Source: Oreohelix idahoensis (lineage: Eukaryota > Mollusca > Gastropoda > Stylommatophora > Oreohelicidae). Taken from it: a stretch of 64,000 nt of DNA. The position numbers were made by a program, and so were the translations under genes. Location: contig JAMPIV010005806.1 of NCBI GenBank assembly GCA_024509875.1, forward strand, positions 588,001-652,000, written 5' to 3'. The number at the start of each line of letters is the position of its first letter. The stretch's first letter is position 1. The notes beneath the pieces were generated by a model. That model saw nothing but the letters and a program-made list of their open reading frames with translations. It had not been told where the DNA came from and made no database searches. Positions 35,571-52,756 of this stretch are shown here, in pieces.

Positions 35571-38050
35571 GGAAAAAGAACCAATCCCTAATTTAATCTA
35601 TCCAGTGAATACTCAGATTAGTGAGAAAAAAAAAACAAGATTAGTATACTGACGGTAACAAATGAAAATTAGTTTCTCTCTTTCTGTTCATTAACTTCAC
35701 TCATACAGTGCTACTCTCATATTCGCTTACCCAACAGTTGTTGCAGATATTCCATGGAAATAAACTCTAAAGACACTAAGACTATATAGAGTCAGATTCT
35801 TTGCCAATTTCAGTCCCAGATTATCCTGGTTGCTGTCTGCTAATTTCAGGTAGTCTCTGAAGTTGGAGTGCTTCCTATTTTCGTGGATAATTCTCTTATC
35901 ATTTGCAGTTAGTGGGTTAGGATAAGTCTTTTATGTGGTGGGCCCCATCATAGGAGAAAATATAGGTATATTGTTCCGGTGTGGTCTAGCCTCTGGTGGC
36001 TGAGACACACTGTGACGTGATGAAACCAAAATTAAAGGATAATAATCATCGGCTGTTTTCTAGGTGATGGCTGAGTATGAACAGTGAGTTCTCTTGAGTG
36101 TAATCCCGTGAATAAATTACTGTCATATGTCAGATACATATATGTGTAAATTCTGCTACAGCAGGCTGATAAGATTTACTTAAAAGAATTCTGGTAAAGT
36201 TCAGTTCCAGTTACTATTATATTTATTGTTTGTTTTCTTGTTTTGCCCTCTCTCATGAATGAAGAAGGTGGACTGCACAGGGTCACAACACGAAGATTCA
36301 ACAAAAATAATCTCTGGATGCTTATAAAAACATAAGACCGCTAGTTTGCAGGGTTATAATCAGCCTAGAATTTTAGGAAGAAATTCAAATATTTAACAAT
36401 AATCACATATCATATCCTAACACGCGCTAAGGTAAGACCTTTTTAACCAATCCGTTATTAAATTAGATTTTTAACCCACAAATGTCTAGCTTATCTTATC
36501 GCCTTTAACGCGTGATATAAACCCTTAGTCTTTTATAAAATTGCACAAACTAGATAGAAGTAAATTGTATTCCGTCAATTATTAATCGCCAAGCGTCTAT
36601 TAATTAATTAAAGCATCTCTTATTGGGGAATAGCGAGCAATAAAATTTACGTTACAGCTGGATAATTAGCTATATGTTATTTAATACGCTATTCACTTAA
36701 CACAGAAAATCCAAGTGAAATATAAATAATAAAAACTTTAACACGTTAATTCACTTAAATGCTAGTATATATTTTTACCGCAAACCAGAAAAATACTCCT
36801 CCACGAATCAATTAATCCACGATGTACTATGGCTCTTATGATATCGAGCTTAAAGTTTTAAGAAATTCTCTGGTGCAACTGATACTGACTTTTGAGTAGA
36901 TGGGCCTATATATTGAAATAGCATACTCTCGCTGGCGGCTGACGAAATTCACGCCTTGTGTACTCAGGGAGGTTTCAGCGGGGATTTCTACTCAGATAAA
37001 GGATTTCTTCGTTCGCTTTGTTACCCAGTGAATCGACATCAAAGCTTCTGATCTTAGCGATCGTCACTCTCTCTTAGGGAACTTCAAAAGCCATTGCATC
37101 GCCCGTGTTTCAGGGACCGTGCGCTGTCATGATGTCGTAATTGTGACAGCTGTTCGTTCATCGGCCTTTCAGGCAACCGTACTTGGCCCGTCCCCTTTTG
37201 AAAGAATGACTGTTAGAGATCTGAATAGCTGTTTCGTCAGCGCGTGGAACAAGACAAATAGGAGTGGCTAAACTATGCGTTACACAGATAGCGAGAAAGG
37301 CAGGGCTAATGCGTAAATGACGTGCATGCTAATTAGGGAAGATAGTGGAACGAGTTGGTTTAATGAAATGAGGGGCGCCGGTGGGAATAAAGCGAACTGA
37401 TCAATGTAGTCCATTCTCATAACCTGTCACAGTATTGTCAACATAGCCTCTACTACATTTCTGACTCTGCTGATTATCGATATATACAGTATATATATAT
37501 ATATAATTTGTAGTGATTTGGATCTGTCTCACAACATGGTTTTCTAATCTGACCATACCGCACGCCATAGATAGGGAACTATCCGATACAATAACCAATC
37601 AAAACGTACCTTTATTATCATTGTTGTAGGAAACGTATTATGCTTAAAACCTAGGCGTATTTTGTGTAACCGCTGGGACAATAATATTTAATGTCATAAG
37701 AACTAAAGAAGAATCATCGGAAAGGACTATATAATTCACCAACGTGAATGTTACTTTAGAGGTAGATGTAAACACTTTATCGAATAATATTCTAGTAAGA
37801 TAGAAATATCGAATAAACGAGCTGTGTTACATCAAGATTAGTCAAACTTAGCTAGTTAAAGCATGCATACATTTAAATGCATTTTGCAAACTAGATAATA
37901 AATAGATAGATCGAAACAAAATAATTCACAGTATAATTCAAACTTTACTTAACCATAATCGGTCCATAAATAAGGAAGATAATGGAAAAACTAGATTTTA
38001 TACATTGAACAGAGAGCAAAATTTTGTTTCAGTTTGAGATTTGTATCACC
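35571..38050. other. No recognisable gene
   Basis: About 2.5 kb, AT-rich (notably 36,360-36,850), with a short (TA)n at 37,490-37,505. It may include more of the diverged repeat above, but I could not align it reliably. Confidence 0.4.
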
Positions 38051-38089
38051 CCTTTTTGACCATGTCATCCAATACGCCGGGGGCGTGAC

Positions 38090-38096
38090 TATAAAA
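38090..38096 (+). promoter_or_regulatory. TATA box candidate (TATAAAA)
   Basis: GTGACTATAAAAGACC lies in a locally GC-richer context (CGCCGGGGGCGTGAC just upstream), a layout seen in core promoters. No downstream ORF or exon was recognised before the (TA)n at 38,261, so function is unproven. Confidence 0.3.
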
Positions 38097-38260
38097 GACC
38101 TTGCCCTTGGTTATTTGACGCCACTAACAAATTCAAACCACAAGGTACCTAGAAAGTAGCGGTAAACTGTAATCGTATTTTACCTTTGCCAACCAAATCT
38201 GTTGCGCAGACCATAGAAGCCATTAACAGCCTGTGTGTTTTGCCTGACGGTAAGAATGAC

Positions 38261-38273
38261 TATATATATGTAC

Positions 38274-38350
<77 letters not shown>
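38261..38350. repeat. (TA)n microsatellite
   Basis: About 90 bp of TA alternation with TGTACATA interruptions at the left end and TACATA at the right end. Confidence 0.95.
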
Positions 38351-38351
<1 letters not shown>

Positions 38352-39779
38352 TTATGTATTATTCCTCTTATTAATCCACATGTGTTAGAAAGTGAAAAAG
38401 GCATGTGTTAAAATATGTTCCAGGACAAATGTGTTGCTCTTTGGACCGCAAAACATGTGTTGGTTTTAGAGGCGAAAGCCAGCGTTGTAAAAGGTGTAGG
38501 TTTATTGAGAATGATGTCAAGAATACGACTGTAAGTTTAATAATACATTTGAGAGAGTATTTGTTAAAGAAATGACATGTATCATGGAAACTAAGGAAGG
38601 ATTGACAGGACTTGTTGTAATGAATCGATTAAGATATTACTTGTAAATTTATACTATTCCAAATCATTGTATGAAAGCCAATCATGGACAAATTATTCAA
38701 CTTAGGAATTATAAGGAAATTTTAGTCACAGTGAACTGACTGTGATGGGTGGTGAATGTAAATTGGCCTGTGCATATGTTAGCACAATGTCTGACGCTGT
38801 ATGTTATGTCCTTTGTGTGTAAAGGCAGAGTAATGCTGGACCATACAGAGGTTCTGATTATTTAAATTTCAGGTTTTGTCTTGCAACCGTTTTATCCTGC
38901 AAACGTTGTACCTTGCACATTACCCGAAGTATCTGATTCTTATAACTCGATTGGACTCTGAGGTGTGAGAGGTCGAGAAGCTGTTGAAGCCAGACACCAT
39001 TGTCCACTGCCTTTAAATTCACAGAACTGTTCGTCCACGGCAGAAGAGTGTGGGATCGTCTTGTTTTCAAGATAAGTGGACTTTTGTAGCCACTGGTCAG
39101 CATATTCAACCAAGATAGCACTACAATAAAATATAAATATATTCCTAAACATACAGTGAGAGATGAGGTTATGGACAGTGTAAATACACCTTACCCTCAC
39201 AGTCAAACTAAATAATATTGTAATAAATTAAAAATATTCATCTATAGAATATAGAAGAAAATAGGAACTTCAGTACAAGATTATGTTTCATAAATTAAGT
39301 TTCTATGTTTATTTATTTCATGATGTAAATACCTTTGAGTTTTCCTAATTTACCTAACCGAAAAGAGAACCGGTTTAGGTTAAATAAATGTTACATATTT
39401 ACCATCAGACTTGCTGAAATTATTTGCATTAAAGTTTTCAAGTTTGATTGATACTTATTTTAGATTGAGAGTTAGACCATATTCAATACCCCTAGAACAA
39501 CTTGTCAACATACTTAACATAAATAATAAATAATACCACATATTACCAAAGGAGAATCTACGAAAGGGGCAAATAGATTTTCAGGACATATCTTTTCAAC
39601 ACCTGGAGATTTATACAGCTGGATCTAACCTTTGATGTCGATACACCCTATTCTTTTAAGAAAAGGGGGTATTTCTTGTAAGACCAGTCTCTTATCTGGC
39701 ACTATCCTTGTATCATCTGATACATCTTTTTGTCCAGGATATCTTACATTACTATAACATCTCAAACCTTCTGTGACAT
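38351..39779. other. No recognisable gene
   Basis: About 1.4 kb unassigned. Minus-strand frames at 38,858-39,206 overlap each other in two frames and have no recognisable motif. Confidence 0.45.
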
Positions 39780-40948
39780 ATATATAGACAGCTGAGTGAA
39801 AAGGCCATTGAGTATAAGAGTGAGATCCATCTTTGTTTCATAGATCTGGAAAAGGCGTTTGACAGGGTCCCCTGGAGCAAACGTTGGGACTGTTTGGCAA
39901 GGAAGAACATTCCAACACCTCTGATTCATGCTATACAGAGTTTCTACAAGTCTTGCAGGAATTATGTGAGGACTGCAAACCATAAGTCAGAAGAGTTCAG
40001 GACCACCACTGATGTAAGACAAGGTGATATCCTGTCACCTTATCTTTTCATACTCCTCATGGACGATATTATCAAGTCATGTAAGGAGAGAACAAGAAAG
40101 TATTCAGTGGGGTACTGGAAGAGGAGACAGGCATGTATTTCAGAGATGGCTTTTGCTGATGATGTTGCCCTGATTACTAAATCCTAGGCACATCTCCAAT
40201 CCAACCTGCAAGTCTAGAAGGAAGAGCTGGAGAAGAGATGGATGGTCATAAGTAGCTCTAAAACAAAATCCATGGTGATATCACGAGAAGAAAGAAGGCA
40301 TCAGATTAAGATGGGAGAACAGGTCCTGGAGCAGATCGACCACTTTAAATATCTCGGAGCTATTACAGACCGAAAGGGAGGCATCAAAGAAGAGTTGGCC
40401 ACTCGAAAAGCAGCAGCTGGGAGACTTATTCAGGCCATAAATCGAGGATTCCTCAGCAAGAGAGAGGTTGGTAAGAAAACGAAGATGGCTGTATACCGCT
40501 CCACCTATGTCCCAGTCTTGACATATGGATGCGAGTCATGGGCAAAGACTATGACCCACAAAGCCAGATCCAAACCTCAGAAATGAGGTATCTGAGGAAA
40601 TGGTTGAAGTAACAAGAAGAGACATGGTCCGCAACCAGACGATACGTCAAGGCCTAAAATGCCACCCCCTGCAGACCCAAGTAGAGCAGTCCCAACTAAG
40701 ATGGTTTGGCCATGTCTGCAGAATGGGAGAAGATCGGCTACCATGACAAACATGGGAAACAAAGAGCCAGGGATCCAGACCCCCAGGACGACCCAGAGTC
40801 CGCTGGGAGGACAACATTAGACAATCTTTGAAGGACCGAGGACGAGAATAGAACCAGGCCAGGAGGAAGACAGCCGAATGGATAGTCTGGCGCTTTCTCT
40901 TCCAAACCTCTACACCTCACGGTAGAAGGGGAACGACTAAGTAAGTAT
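39780..40948 (+). mobile_element. RTE-like LINE, 3' half, with (TAAG)n tail
   Basis: 5'-truncated copy beginning inside the RT domain and ending AACGACTAAGTAAGTA. The 3' end is shared (reverse complement) with 31,687 and 28,679. The right flank is a SINE whose duplication contains the adjacent mariner end. Confidence 0.92.
39790..40880 (+). pseudogene. LINE reverse transcriptase and C-terminal tail (decayed)
   Basis: RT palm is visible: IHLCFIDLEKAFDRVPW (motif A with catalytic Asp), DVRQGDILSPYLF (motif B) and MAFADDVALITKS (motif C, F-x-DD). Thumb and tail follow: HFKYLGAITDRKGGIKEE, TYVPVLTYGCESWAKT, then after a frame change near 40,550 the GHV and GRPRVRWEDN segments near 40,705-40,820. 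In-frame stops occur at about 40,185 and 40,217. Same family as 52,930-55,370. Endonuclease absent from this copy. Confidence 0.9.
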
Positions 40949-40960
40949 ATATACGAGGGA

Positions 40961-41230
40961 GGGAGTCGCGCTAGTGTAATGGCTTCGGCGTTGTACTGCC
41001 GACCAGGTGTTCATGGTTCAAACTCGGGCGCCAGCGTTTGAAGAAATGTTCACGGCTGGAAATTTGACTGAATAGCCTGAACGGCTCCTGTGATAAACCC
41101 TGTGTGGATGGGAAGGAGCGAAGCTCCTGACCGGGTTGGAAGGAAAATCCTCAGGTTCCCCAGCCTCGCAATGACATGTCATTGGGCCGAAGGACTGAAA
41201 GCCCAAGTGCCGCTGGTTAAGGAAAAAAAA
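40961..41230 (+). mobile_element. SINE family A, copy 2, inserted in a mariner terminus
   Basis: A 270-bp copy of the tRNA-derived SINE (A-box TAGTGTAATGG, B-box GGTTCAAACTC) with an A9 tail. Flanked by the 12-bp duplication ATATACGAGGGA (40,949-40,960 and 41,231-41,242). The duplicated bases include the TA target and first seven bases of the mariner at 41,236, so the SINE is younger than that mariner. Confidence 0.94.
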
Positions 41231-41235
41231 ATATA

Positions 41236-42575
41236 CGAGGGAAGGTCAAAAAGTAATGCCTCCTATTTTTTATGTATGTAAATACTGCATCGGTGTGCAA
41301 TTTGTAAATTTAGCAGGATTCCTCAAACACTCTTCTGCACTGTATAGCATTACCAACCTGTTTCAGTAACAGGTGGCACCACTGTAACAGTTTGAAAATG
41401 GCTGCCAAAGACGTTCGGTTAAAACAACGTTATGTCATAGAATTCCTCAATGCTGAAGGCGAGACCCCAATTCGCATCCACGAACGTTTGAAGAATGTTT
41501 ATGGAGATTCAACAGTGGATGTTAGCACTGTCCCACGTTGGGTACATCGTTGTGACGAAACTGAAGTAGGTCAATCCTCAATGGCTGACGCAAAGCGGAC
41601 TGGCCGTCCGTCTACCGCAGTGACTCCTCACAGCATTCATCGAGTTCATGGCATCATTCGTGGTGACCGTCGGGTAACACTGGATGAACTGTCTTCCATG
41701 TTGTCCATTAGTAAAGGCAGTGTCTAGAACATCATTAAAGACCTGGGTAATTCAAAAGTTTGTGCACGGTGGGTACCCAGAATGTTGACAGACAGACATA
41801 AAGAAACAAGGAAAACCATAGCCATCAACCTCCTGCACCGTTACGAAACTGATGGAGAAGAGTTTATATCGAATATTGTGACAGGTGATGAGACTTGGGT
41901 TCCTTTTTTTTGAACCAGAATCCAAGAGGCAGTGAATGGAATGGCATCACACAACATCGCCGACAAAAAAGAAGTTCAAAAGTTCACTATCTGTAGTGAA
42001 AGTTATGGCCTCCGTGTTTTGGGATGAGAAGGGTGTGATTCTTCTCGACTTCTTGGAACAGGGAAACACGGTGAATACAGATCGTTACATTGAAACTTTG
42101 AAGAAACTTAGAGGTCGTCTTCGGCGACTTTACCCATTAAAAGATCAGAGAACTGCACTACTGTTGCACGATAATGCCACGCCACACACCGCTAAACGCA
42201 CCATTGATGCGATTGCAGAATTTGGCTGGATATTATTACCACATCCCACATACAGTCCCGATCTTGCGCCTTCTGACTTCCATCTGTTTGGACAACTGAA
42301 AGAAGATCTTCGCGGACATCACTTTAAGGACACCGAGACCATTAAACGTGCCGTACGCCAGTGCTTTAGGAAAAAGGACACACATTTTTACCGAGCGGGG
42401 ATACATGCTCTTGTGCAAAGATGGACAAAAACTGTAACAAATAACGGAGACTACATTGAGAAATAAATTTTTGAAGTTCAGACTTGGGGCTACATTTCAA
42501 TGTGAAATTTATCTGTTTTCTTGCCTATTAAATGAAATTAAAAATTACTAGTCGTTACTTTTTGACCGTCCCTCG
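41236..42575 (+). mobile_element. Mariner family A, copy 2
   Basis: 1,340 bp. Left terminus CGAGGGAAGGTCAAAAAGTA; right terminus TACTTTTTGACCGTCCCTCG ending 42,575. TA at 41,234-41,235 and 42,576-42,577, the latter running into a short (TA)n. Very similar to copy 1. Confidence 0.95.
41398..42466 (+). pseudogene. Mariner transposase, family A copy 2 (disrupted)
   Basis: ATG at 41,398, N-terminal helix-turn-helix region as in copy 1, the same TAG stop at 41,725-41,727, then a one-base expansion of a T-run near 41,906-41,914 and a TGA near 41,931. From 41,936 to the TAA at 42,464 the frame is open: VMASVFWDEKGVILLDFLEQ, LLHDNATPHT (second Asp), SPDLAPSDFHLF (third Asp, 34 residues on) and TNNGDYIEK. 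The GDETW motif (first Asp) is intact at about 41,887. Non-functional as it stands. Confidence 0.93.
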
Positions 42576-42590
42576 TATATATATATATTA

Positions 42591-42990
42591 ATGGTAAAAT
42601 ATGCAGAATCTAACAGCAATCGGGCAGCAAGTCGACATTTTTCCATTAACGAGTGCAACATTCGATTATGGCGAAAAAACAAAGAGGCGCTGCAAGTGTT
42701 GCCTAGTAAGAAAAAGGCGAATCGTGGGTCACCACCAGATCTTCCAGACCTAGAAAAAAACATTATTGGAGTGGGTAGTGGATAGAAGGCAACAAAGCAT
42801 CGGTGTTTCATGCATTAAAATCCGACTTAAAGCTCTGGAACTTAAAAAATCTCGTACAGGCACAACAACATTTAAAGCGTCATATGGATGGGCAGTTCGT
42901 TTTATGAAGCGACATGGTCTTTCAGTTCGTCGAAGAACTACTATCGCGCAGCATCTTCCATCTTCTTTCAGTTTTTTAACAAATGTTTCA
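42591..42990 (+). pseudogene. Pogo/Tigger-like transposase N-terminal DNA-binding region
   Basis: Encodes NSNRAASRHFSINECNIRLW and NKEALQ, then, after a frame change at the A7 run near 42,753, EWVVDRRQQSIGVSCIKIRL and FKASYGWAVRFMKRHGLSVR. This is the tandem helix-turn-helix (CENP-B/Tc5 type) pattern of pogo-like transposases. The catalytic DDE domain is missing; the fragment runs straight into a terminal-repeat-like tract, so it looks like an internally deleted element. Confidence 0.75.
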
Positions 42991-43011
42991 TAAAATAAAA
43001 TCTTGAAAAAT

Positions 43012-44799
<1,788 letters not shown>

Positions 44800-44800
44800 A

Positions 44801-44962
<162 letters not shown>

Positions 44963-45022
44963 TGTTATATTATCTTGACCGTCGGCACACAATACATCAC
45001 ACCTTCCCAGCTCTGGTACCCA

Positions 45023-48410
<3,388 letters not shown>

Positions 48411-48542
48411 TACACTGACTACCGAGTCAGACAGCACACTGATACCGCGTCAGCCAGCACACTGACTACCGCGTCAGCCAGCACGCTCACTACCGCGTCA
48501 GCCAGCACGCTGACTACCGCGTCAGCCAGCACACTGACTACA
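48411..48542. repeat. 24-bp tandem repeat (about 5.5 copies)
   Basis: Unit CACTGACTACCGCGTCAGCC plus AGCA. Because 24 is a multiple of 3, one + frame shows an eight-residue peptide repeat (TTASASTL), but the frame starts without an ATG and ends just beyond the repeat. Located just left of the hAT element. Confidence 0.9.
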
Positions 48543-48588
48543 GCCTGGTGTGGGCGCACCGTCGTCTGCCAAATCGTATCCATTAACT

Positions 48589-50211
48589 CAGCGGTTCCCA
48601 ACCTTTTTTCACTTGCGTACCCCTTGCCAGCCCATTTCTATAAATTGTACCCCTAATATTAGCAAAATATTTGAAATTAATATAGTTGCTGTTATTCAAA
48701 ATTTATAGATTATAACCAGAAATAAAGGGGCCAACCACGGGATTAAAAAAAATGTAATAAAAAGGTGAACAAACAGTGCATATATTTTTACATTAAAAAA
48801 ATCAGAAGTTACAATAAAAATTAACACATTTAATTTATTAATAATAATAATAAAAACGTTGTTATTGTTAAAAGTTGAAATCACTTTTTATAACACACAT
48901 GTTACGTGACCATGACAAATGTTCAGTGCGATCCTTGAGCTTGTTTTGAGGCACATAGTTTTTTAAAATCAGGTTCTAGTGATGTAAGATACAGTCTCAA
49001 TTCTGGACCTGCATTCAGTTTACTACGGTATTTATTTTGTATAAAGGTATAAGAAGAGAAAGCCCTCTCCACTAGCTCAGTATTTGTAAATGGCAACAAA
49101 AACTTAAGCGCCTTGTCGGTCAGCTGTTCATATTTTCTGCTGGTGTCTCCCCAAAAGGAATTTTCCTTTGAATTCAGCTATTAAAGTAGTATCAGTCGAA
49201 AGTTCAATCAACTTCTCTTTTTCGTTTATTGATAATGTAGCTGCTTGGAAATATTCTTCTTCAAAGGGATTTACAATCCAGTAGTTCTCTTTTCCAGGTT
49301 TCGGAAAGTACTTCTCGAAAGATGATTTTAGCCCTTTCAAGTGTTCAATTTATTTTTTTCTCGCTCATTTCCTGGAAGAGGTGCAGCTCGTTCTCAGATA
49401 GAAATTGTGCAGAGTTTCAAATACCTCAGGCTGGCCTTTTTCAATACACGACCTCCAAAAATCTAATTTTTTAATCATAGATTCAATTTTGTCTGAAACA
49501 TTGAAGATCGTTACCGAGCTATTCTGAAGTGCCAAATTTAGTTTGTTTATTTGTAGGAAAATATCCGATAAGTATGCAACTATGAAGCCAATCACAGTCG
49601 TGTAACTTTGAAGTAAGTTGGAAAGGATGGTCTTCCCAAAAAAGTTGGACTTCATTTCTAAGTTCAAACAGCCGGGTAAGGACTTTACCACGACAGAGCC
49701 ACCTTACTTGTGTATGAACAATTCATCACTTTAAGTTAAGTTAAAACAATGACAAAAACTACTGTCTCACTGTCTCACGTTTGTAAAATTTGGGTAAAGA
49801 ATCGATACTATTACTTCCGGGACATTAGACGTTCATAGATAGTGTGGAAGATCAAACAAGTCATATTTTTGATGAAACATTCAACGGCACAACTATAATC
49901 CTATAGTCATCATAATGAAGACTATTGTGTAAAAATATTGAATTTTGGTCATACGAAATACCATAGATTTTCACACACGCCAGTCCAAGCAGACAGCATG
50001 CCAGTGGCGCGCAAGAAATGCGGCAGAGATTGTCTCACACAGTTCATGTTGTATAGTATAGCGTTGAATTAATTTCACAACTTTTGACTTGTCTTTTACA
50101 CTGCTGACATAATGTATCTTTTTTCCGCCATTACTCAATTTTTTTCGCGTACCCCTGAACGTCCTGTCGCGTACCCCCAGGGGTACGCGTACCACAGGTT
50201 GGGAACCGCTG
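48589..50211 (-). mobile_element. hAT-type DNA transposon (internally decayed)
   Basis: Inverted termini: left CAGCGGTTCCCAACCT at 48,589 and right GGTTGGGAACCGCTG ending 50,211, about 17 bp. Flanked by a perfect 8-bp duplication CATTAACT (48,581-48,588 and 50,212-50,219), diagnostic of hAT elements. Subterminal GCGTACCCC motifs occur at both ends, including an inverted pair CGCGTACCCC-CA-GGGGTACGCG at 50,168-50,189. Length 1,623 bp, too short for a full autonomous copy. Confidence 0.95.
48925..49700 (-). pseudogene. hAT transposase C-terminal half (ZBED5-like), broken
   Basis: Minus-strand pieces: VIGFIVAYLSDIFLQINKLN and LALQNS, DKIESMIKKLDFW, then FEKYFPKPGKENYWIVNPFE and, in another frame, AFSSYTFIQNKYRSKLNAGP and ELRLYLTSLEPD. 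The last resembles the hAT C-terminal dimerisation region. The order matches the C-terminal half of hAT transposases related to ZBED5-type domesticated genes. At least two frame changes (near 49,365 and 49,130). The BED zinc finger and first catalytic residues are missing. Confidence 0.85.
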
Positions 50212-50219
50212 CATTAACT

Positions 50220-50759
50220 GATTGATTTTCCATCGTTCGTGTAACTTCTAGTCCTAGAGCTAGAATTTAGGTCGCATAAATAATAATTTTACACAGGTCA
50301 TTCTTTCTTTCCTTGCGCCCTACATAATTTTCCTTCTCTTGGAGCCGCCCTTCATAATCCTCTAATAGGAAAGGAAACTCTATTTGTTTCGGACCAACAC
50401 TTCTTTTAAGTGGAATTTTCAGAGGGATTACTGAATAATTCTTTAACTATTCACCATTCCAACCAACTTACACCTGTACGAGACCTACAACTCTTTCGCC
50501 CACAGCGCCACTTTGACAGTAATATTGATACTCAAATTTAATTATCCAAAGTTCAAAACGTTTTATCCAGAGTAACAACTTTATTTAAAGTATGAATCGA
50601 CGGTTTCTACTTAGACTTTAGTCTGTCTTTAGTTCCCCCACCCCACCCAGGGATTTCTTTTAATATTTCTATGCATAAGGCAGTGTCTGTCAATTGCCAC
50701 AAACATTCACACTGAACCACATTACATAAGAATATTGATACACTCATCTTCGGTCAAAT
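50220..50759. other. No recognisable feature
   Basis: Short unassigned stretch between the hAT duplication and the next mariner. Confidence 0.5.
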
Positions 50760-50761
50760 TA

Positions 50762-52081
50762 CGAGGGGCGTTCAGAAAATAATGCACCACATCGTTTTTC
50801 TCAGCTAATAAATAAGATAGAAGCATGACATTTTGCACACTTCAAATACGGCATGGGCCAATTGTGTGCACCAAATTGCACTGCAACCGGCCAAATAATA
50901 CGGATGCCCTAAACCGTTGAAACGGAGCGTGTAAGCAACTTGCGTTATAAACAGCGAATTTGTGATAGAATTTCTAGTTGCAGAGAAGGAAACTGTTGTG
51001 AATATTCACAAGAGTCTATGTGATGTGTATGGAAGTTTTGCAGTCGACAGGAGTACAGTCAGTCGCTGGGTTCAGAGAATCAAAGAATCAGGAAGTGGAG
51101 ATACGGAGCTGCTGTGGACGTCCTGCCACAGCCACCAACGCAGAAATACAGAAATGCGCTGAGGGCATTATTCTTACTGATAGGCGGAATCACTACTCAA
51201 CAATTGGCCTTACAGCTGTCAGTCAGCATTGGTAGTGCAAATGCAGTTATAAAAACTCTCGGATTTTCTAAGGTGTGCGCAAGATGGGTTCCTCGAAGTC
51301 TCACAAATGACCACCGATTGCAAAGGAAAGCAATTTCTTCTGAATTGTTGGAGCTTTTCAATGCTGATGGAGAGAACTTTTTGGCTAAGATCGTTACAGG
51401 TGACGAAACCTGGGCACATCATTTTGAACCTGAGACAAAAAGACAGTCAATGGAGTGGCATCATCCGCAATCACCAAGAAGAAAGAAATTCAAGACAATT
51501 CCTTCAGCTCTTCCAGGGTCATGTTCACTGTCTTTTGGGACATTGAAGGTGTGATTTTTGTGGACGTTATGCCAAGAGGAGAGACAATCAATTCGCAAGC
51601 TTACATTGAAAAAACTCAATCAACGTTTCGCAGAGTTCGTCCGCACAAGAATCCAGCAGACCTGCTTCTCCTTCACGACAATGCGCGCCTTCACACAAGT
51701 CTGGCAACACGGGAAGCAATCACCAAATTGGGTTGGACTGTACTACCCCATCCACCCTATAGTCCCGATTTGGTACCCTCTGATTTTCATCTATTTGGTC
51801 CACTTAAAGATGCACTCCGTGGGACAAGGTTTGAAGATGATGAAGGAGTGATTCATGCAGGGAAGAAATGGCTACATGATCAAGGCAAAATCTGGTACGG
51901 GCTAGGAATACATGCACTTGTTTCGCGCTGGCATAAAGCCGTACAAGTTGATGAGGATTATGTTGAATAATACCGATGTTTACATGACATATCCATGTAT
52001 ATTGTGTATAAATTTCATGCTTTTTGAATAAACAGCTCCTGAGAAAAACGATGTGGTGCATTACTTTCTGAACGCCACTCG
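50762..52081 (+). mobile_element. Mariner family B, copy 3 (full length)
   Basis: 1,320 bp. Left CGAGGGGCGTTCAGAAAATA, right TTACTTTCTGAACGCCACTC ending in CACTCG at 52,081, flanked by TA (50,760-50,761 and 52,082-52,083). The best-preserved family B copy in the window. Confidence 0.95.
50962..51970 (+). pseudogene. Mariner transposase, family B copy 3 (frame-broken)
   Basis: N-terminal helix-turn-helix region (FLVAEKETVVNIHKSL, VSRWVQRIKESGSG) is cut by a 14-bp deletion near 51,113 relative to copy 2. Then TTQQLALQLSVSIGSANAVI and VTGDETWAHHFEPE (first Asp, intact) lead to a frame change near 51,510-51,525. The C-terminal frame has MFTVFWDIEGVIFVDVMPRG, LLLHDNARLHT (second Asp), SPDLVPSDFHLF (third Asp, D-34-D) and [20 protein letters not shown] further 9-bp in-frame loss sits near 51,607. 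All three catalytic residues exist but in different frames. Confidence 0.93.
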
Positions 52082-52083
52082 TA

Positions 52084-52637
52084 ATTTTAAAATTATAACT
52101 TTGTGTTAACTTATCGTTTGTTAATGTGTGGCTAAAAGTCATACAAATAACCTCAAATGATGGATGGACCAAACGAAGATGAGCAAGCAGATGTCAAAGA
52201 AGACGCAAACTTCTTACCCGCCTCATTCAGCTCGATATTCTTATACTGTTTGCCCCCTCTGTCTTCGACTTTTCTTCCCTGCTGCAAACTTTTACAAAGG
52301 ACATCCCCACTACATGTCCAGCTGTGCCTTAAATAATCATTGACAAATAACATTAAGTCAGTGTTGAACATGAGGAACATGTGGGAAACAAGGATAATAA
52401 AATGCACAAGAAAAATGAAAGCCTCAGAAGAAAAAAATATGAAATCAGACATGGGCAAAAAAGGGGTTACAAAACAAAGAGAAATATATGGTATTGAAAA
52501 ATGGCAAAGGAAAGGAGGATGTCATAACATAATGAACAGGTATTTGATAGTATAAAATAAATAAAAAATTAAAGTGGATACAATAGAGAACAGACATACT
52601 GAGAATATTATCTGGAAAAACAGCCGAGTGCTATCGT
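52084..52637. other. No supported gene
   Basis: Unassigned. GAGCAAGCAGATGTCAAAGA (52,181) echoes GAGCGAGCAGATGTCAAAGA in the LINE endonuclease region at 53,244, so a small LINE scrap may be present. Confidence 0.4.
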
Positions 52638-52756
52638 GTATCCGGCGTGATTCTGATCACATCACCCTTAGTGTGCAGATGGTCAAGAAAATATGGGCCT
52701 AAGACCATATTTCAAATATGCTTCATTTGGCGTGTAACGGGATCCTTTACTATCGT
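52638..52756 (+). mobile_element. SINE family B, partial 3' copy
   Basis: Matches only the 3' part of the family (GGCGTGATTCTGATCACATC, then GGTCAAGAAAATATGGGCCT and GTGTAACGGGATCCTTTAC). The tRNA-like head is missing. Confidence 0.8.
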
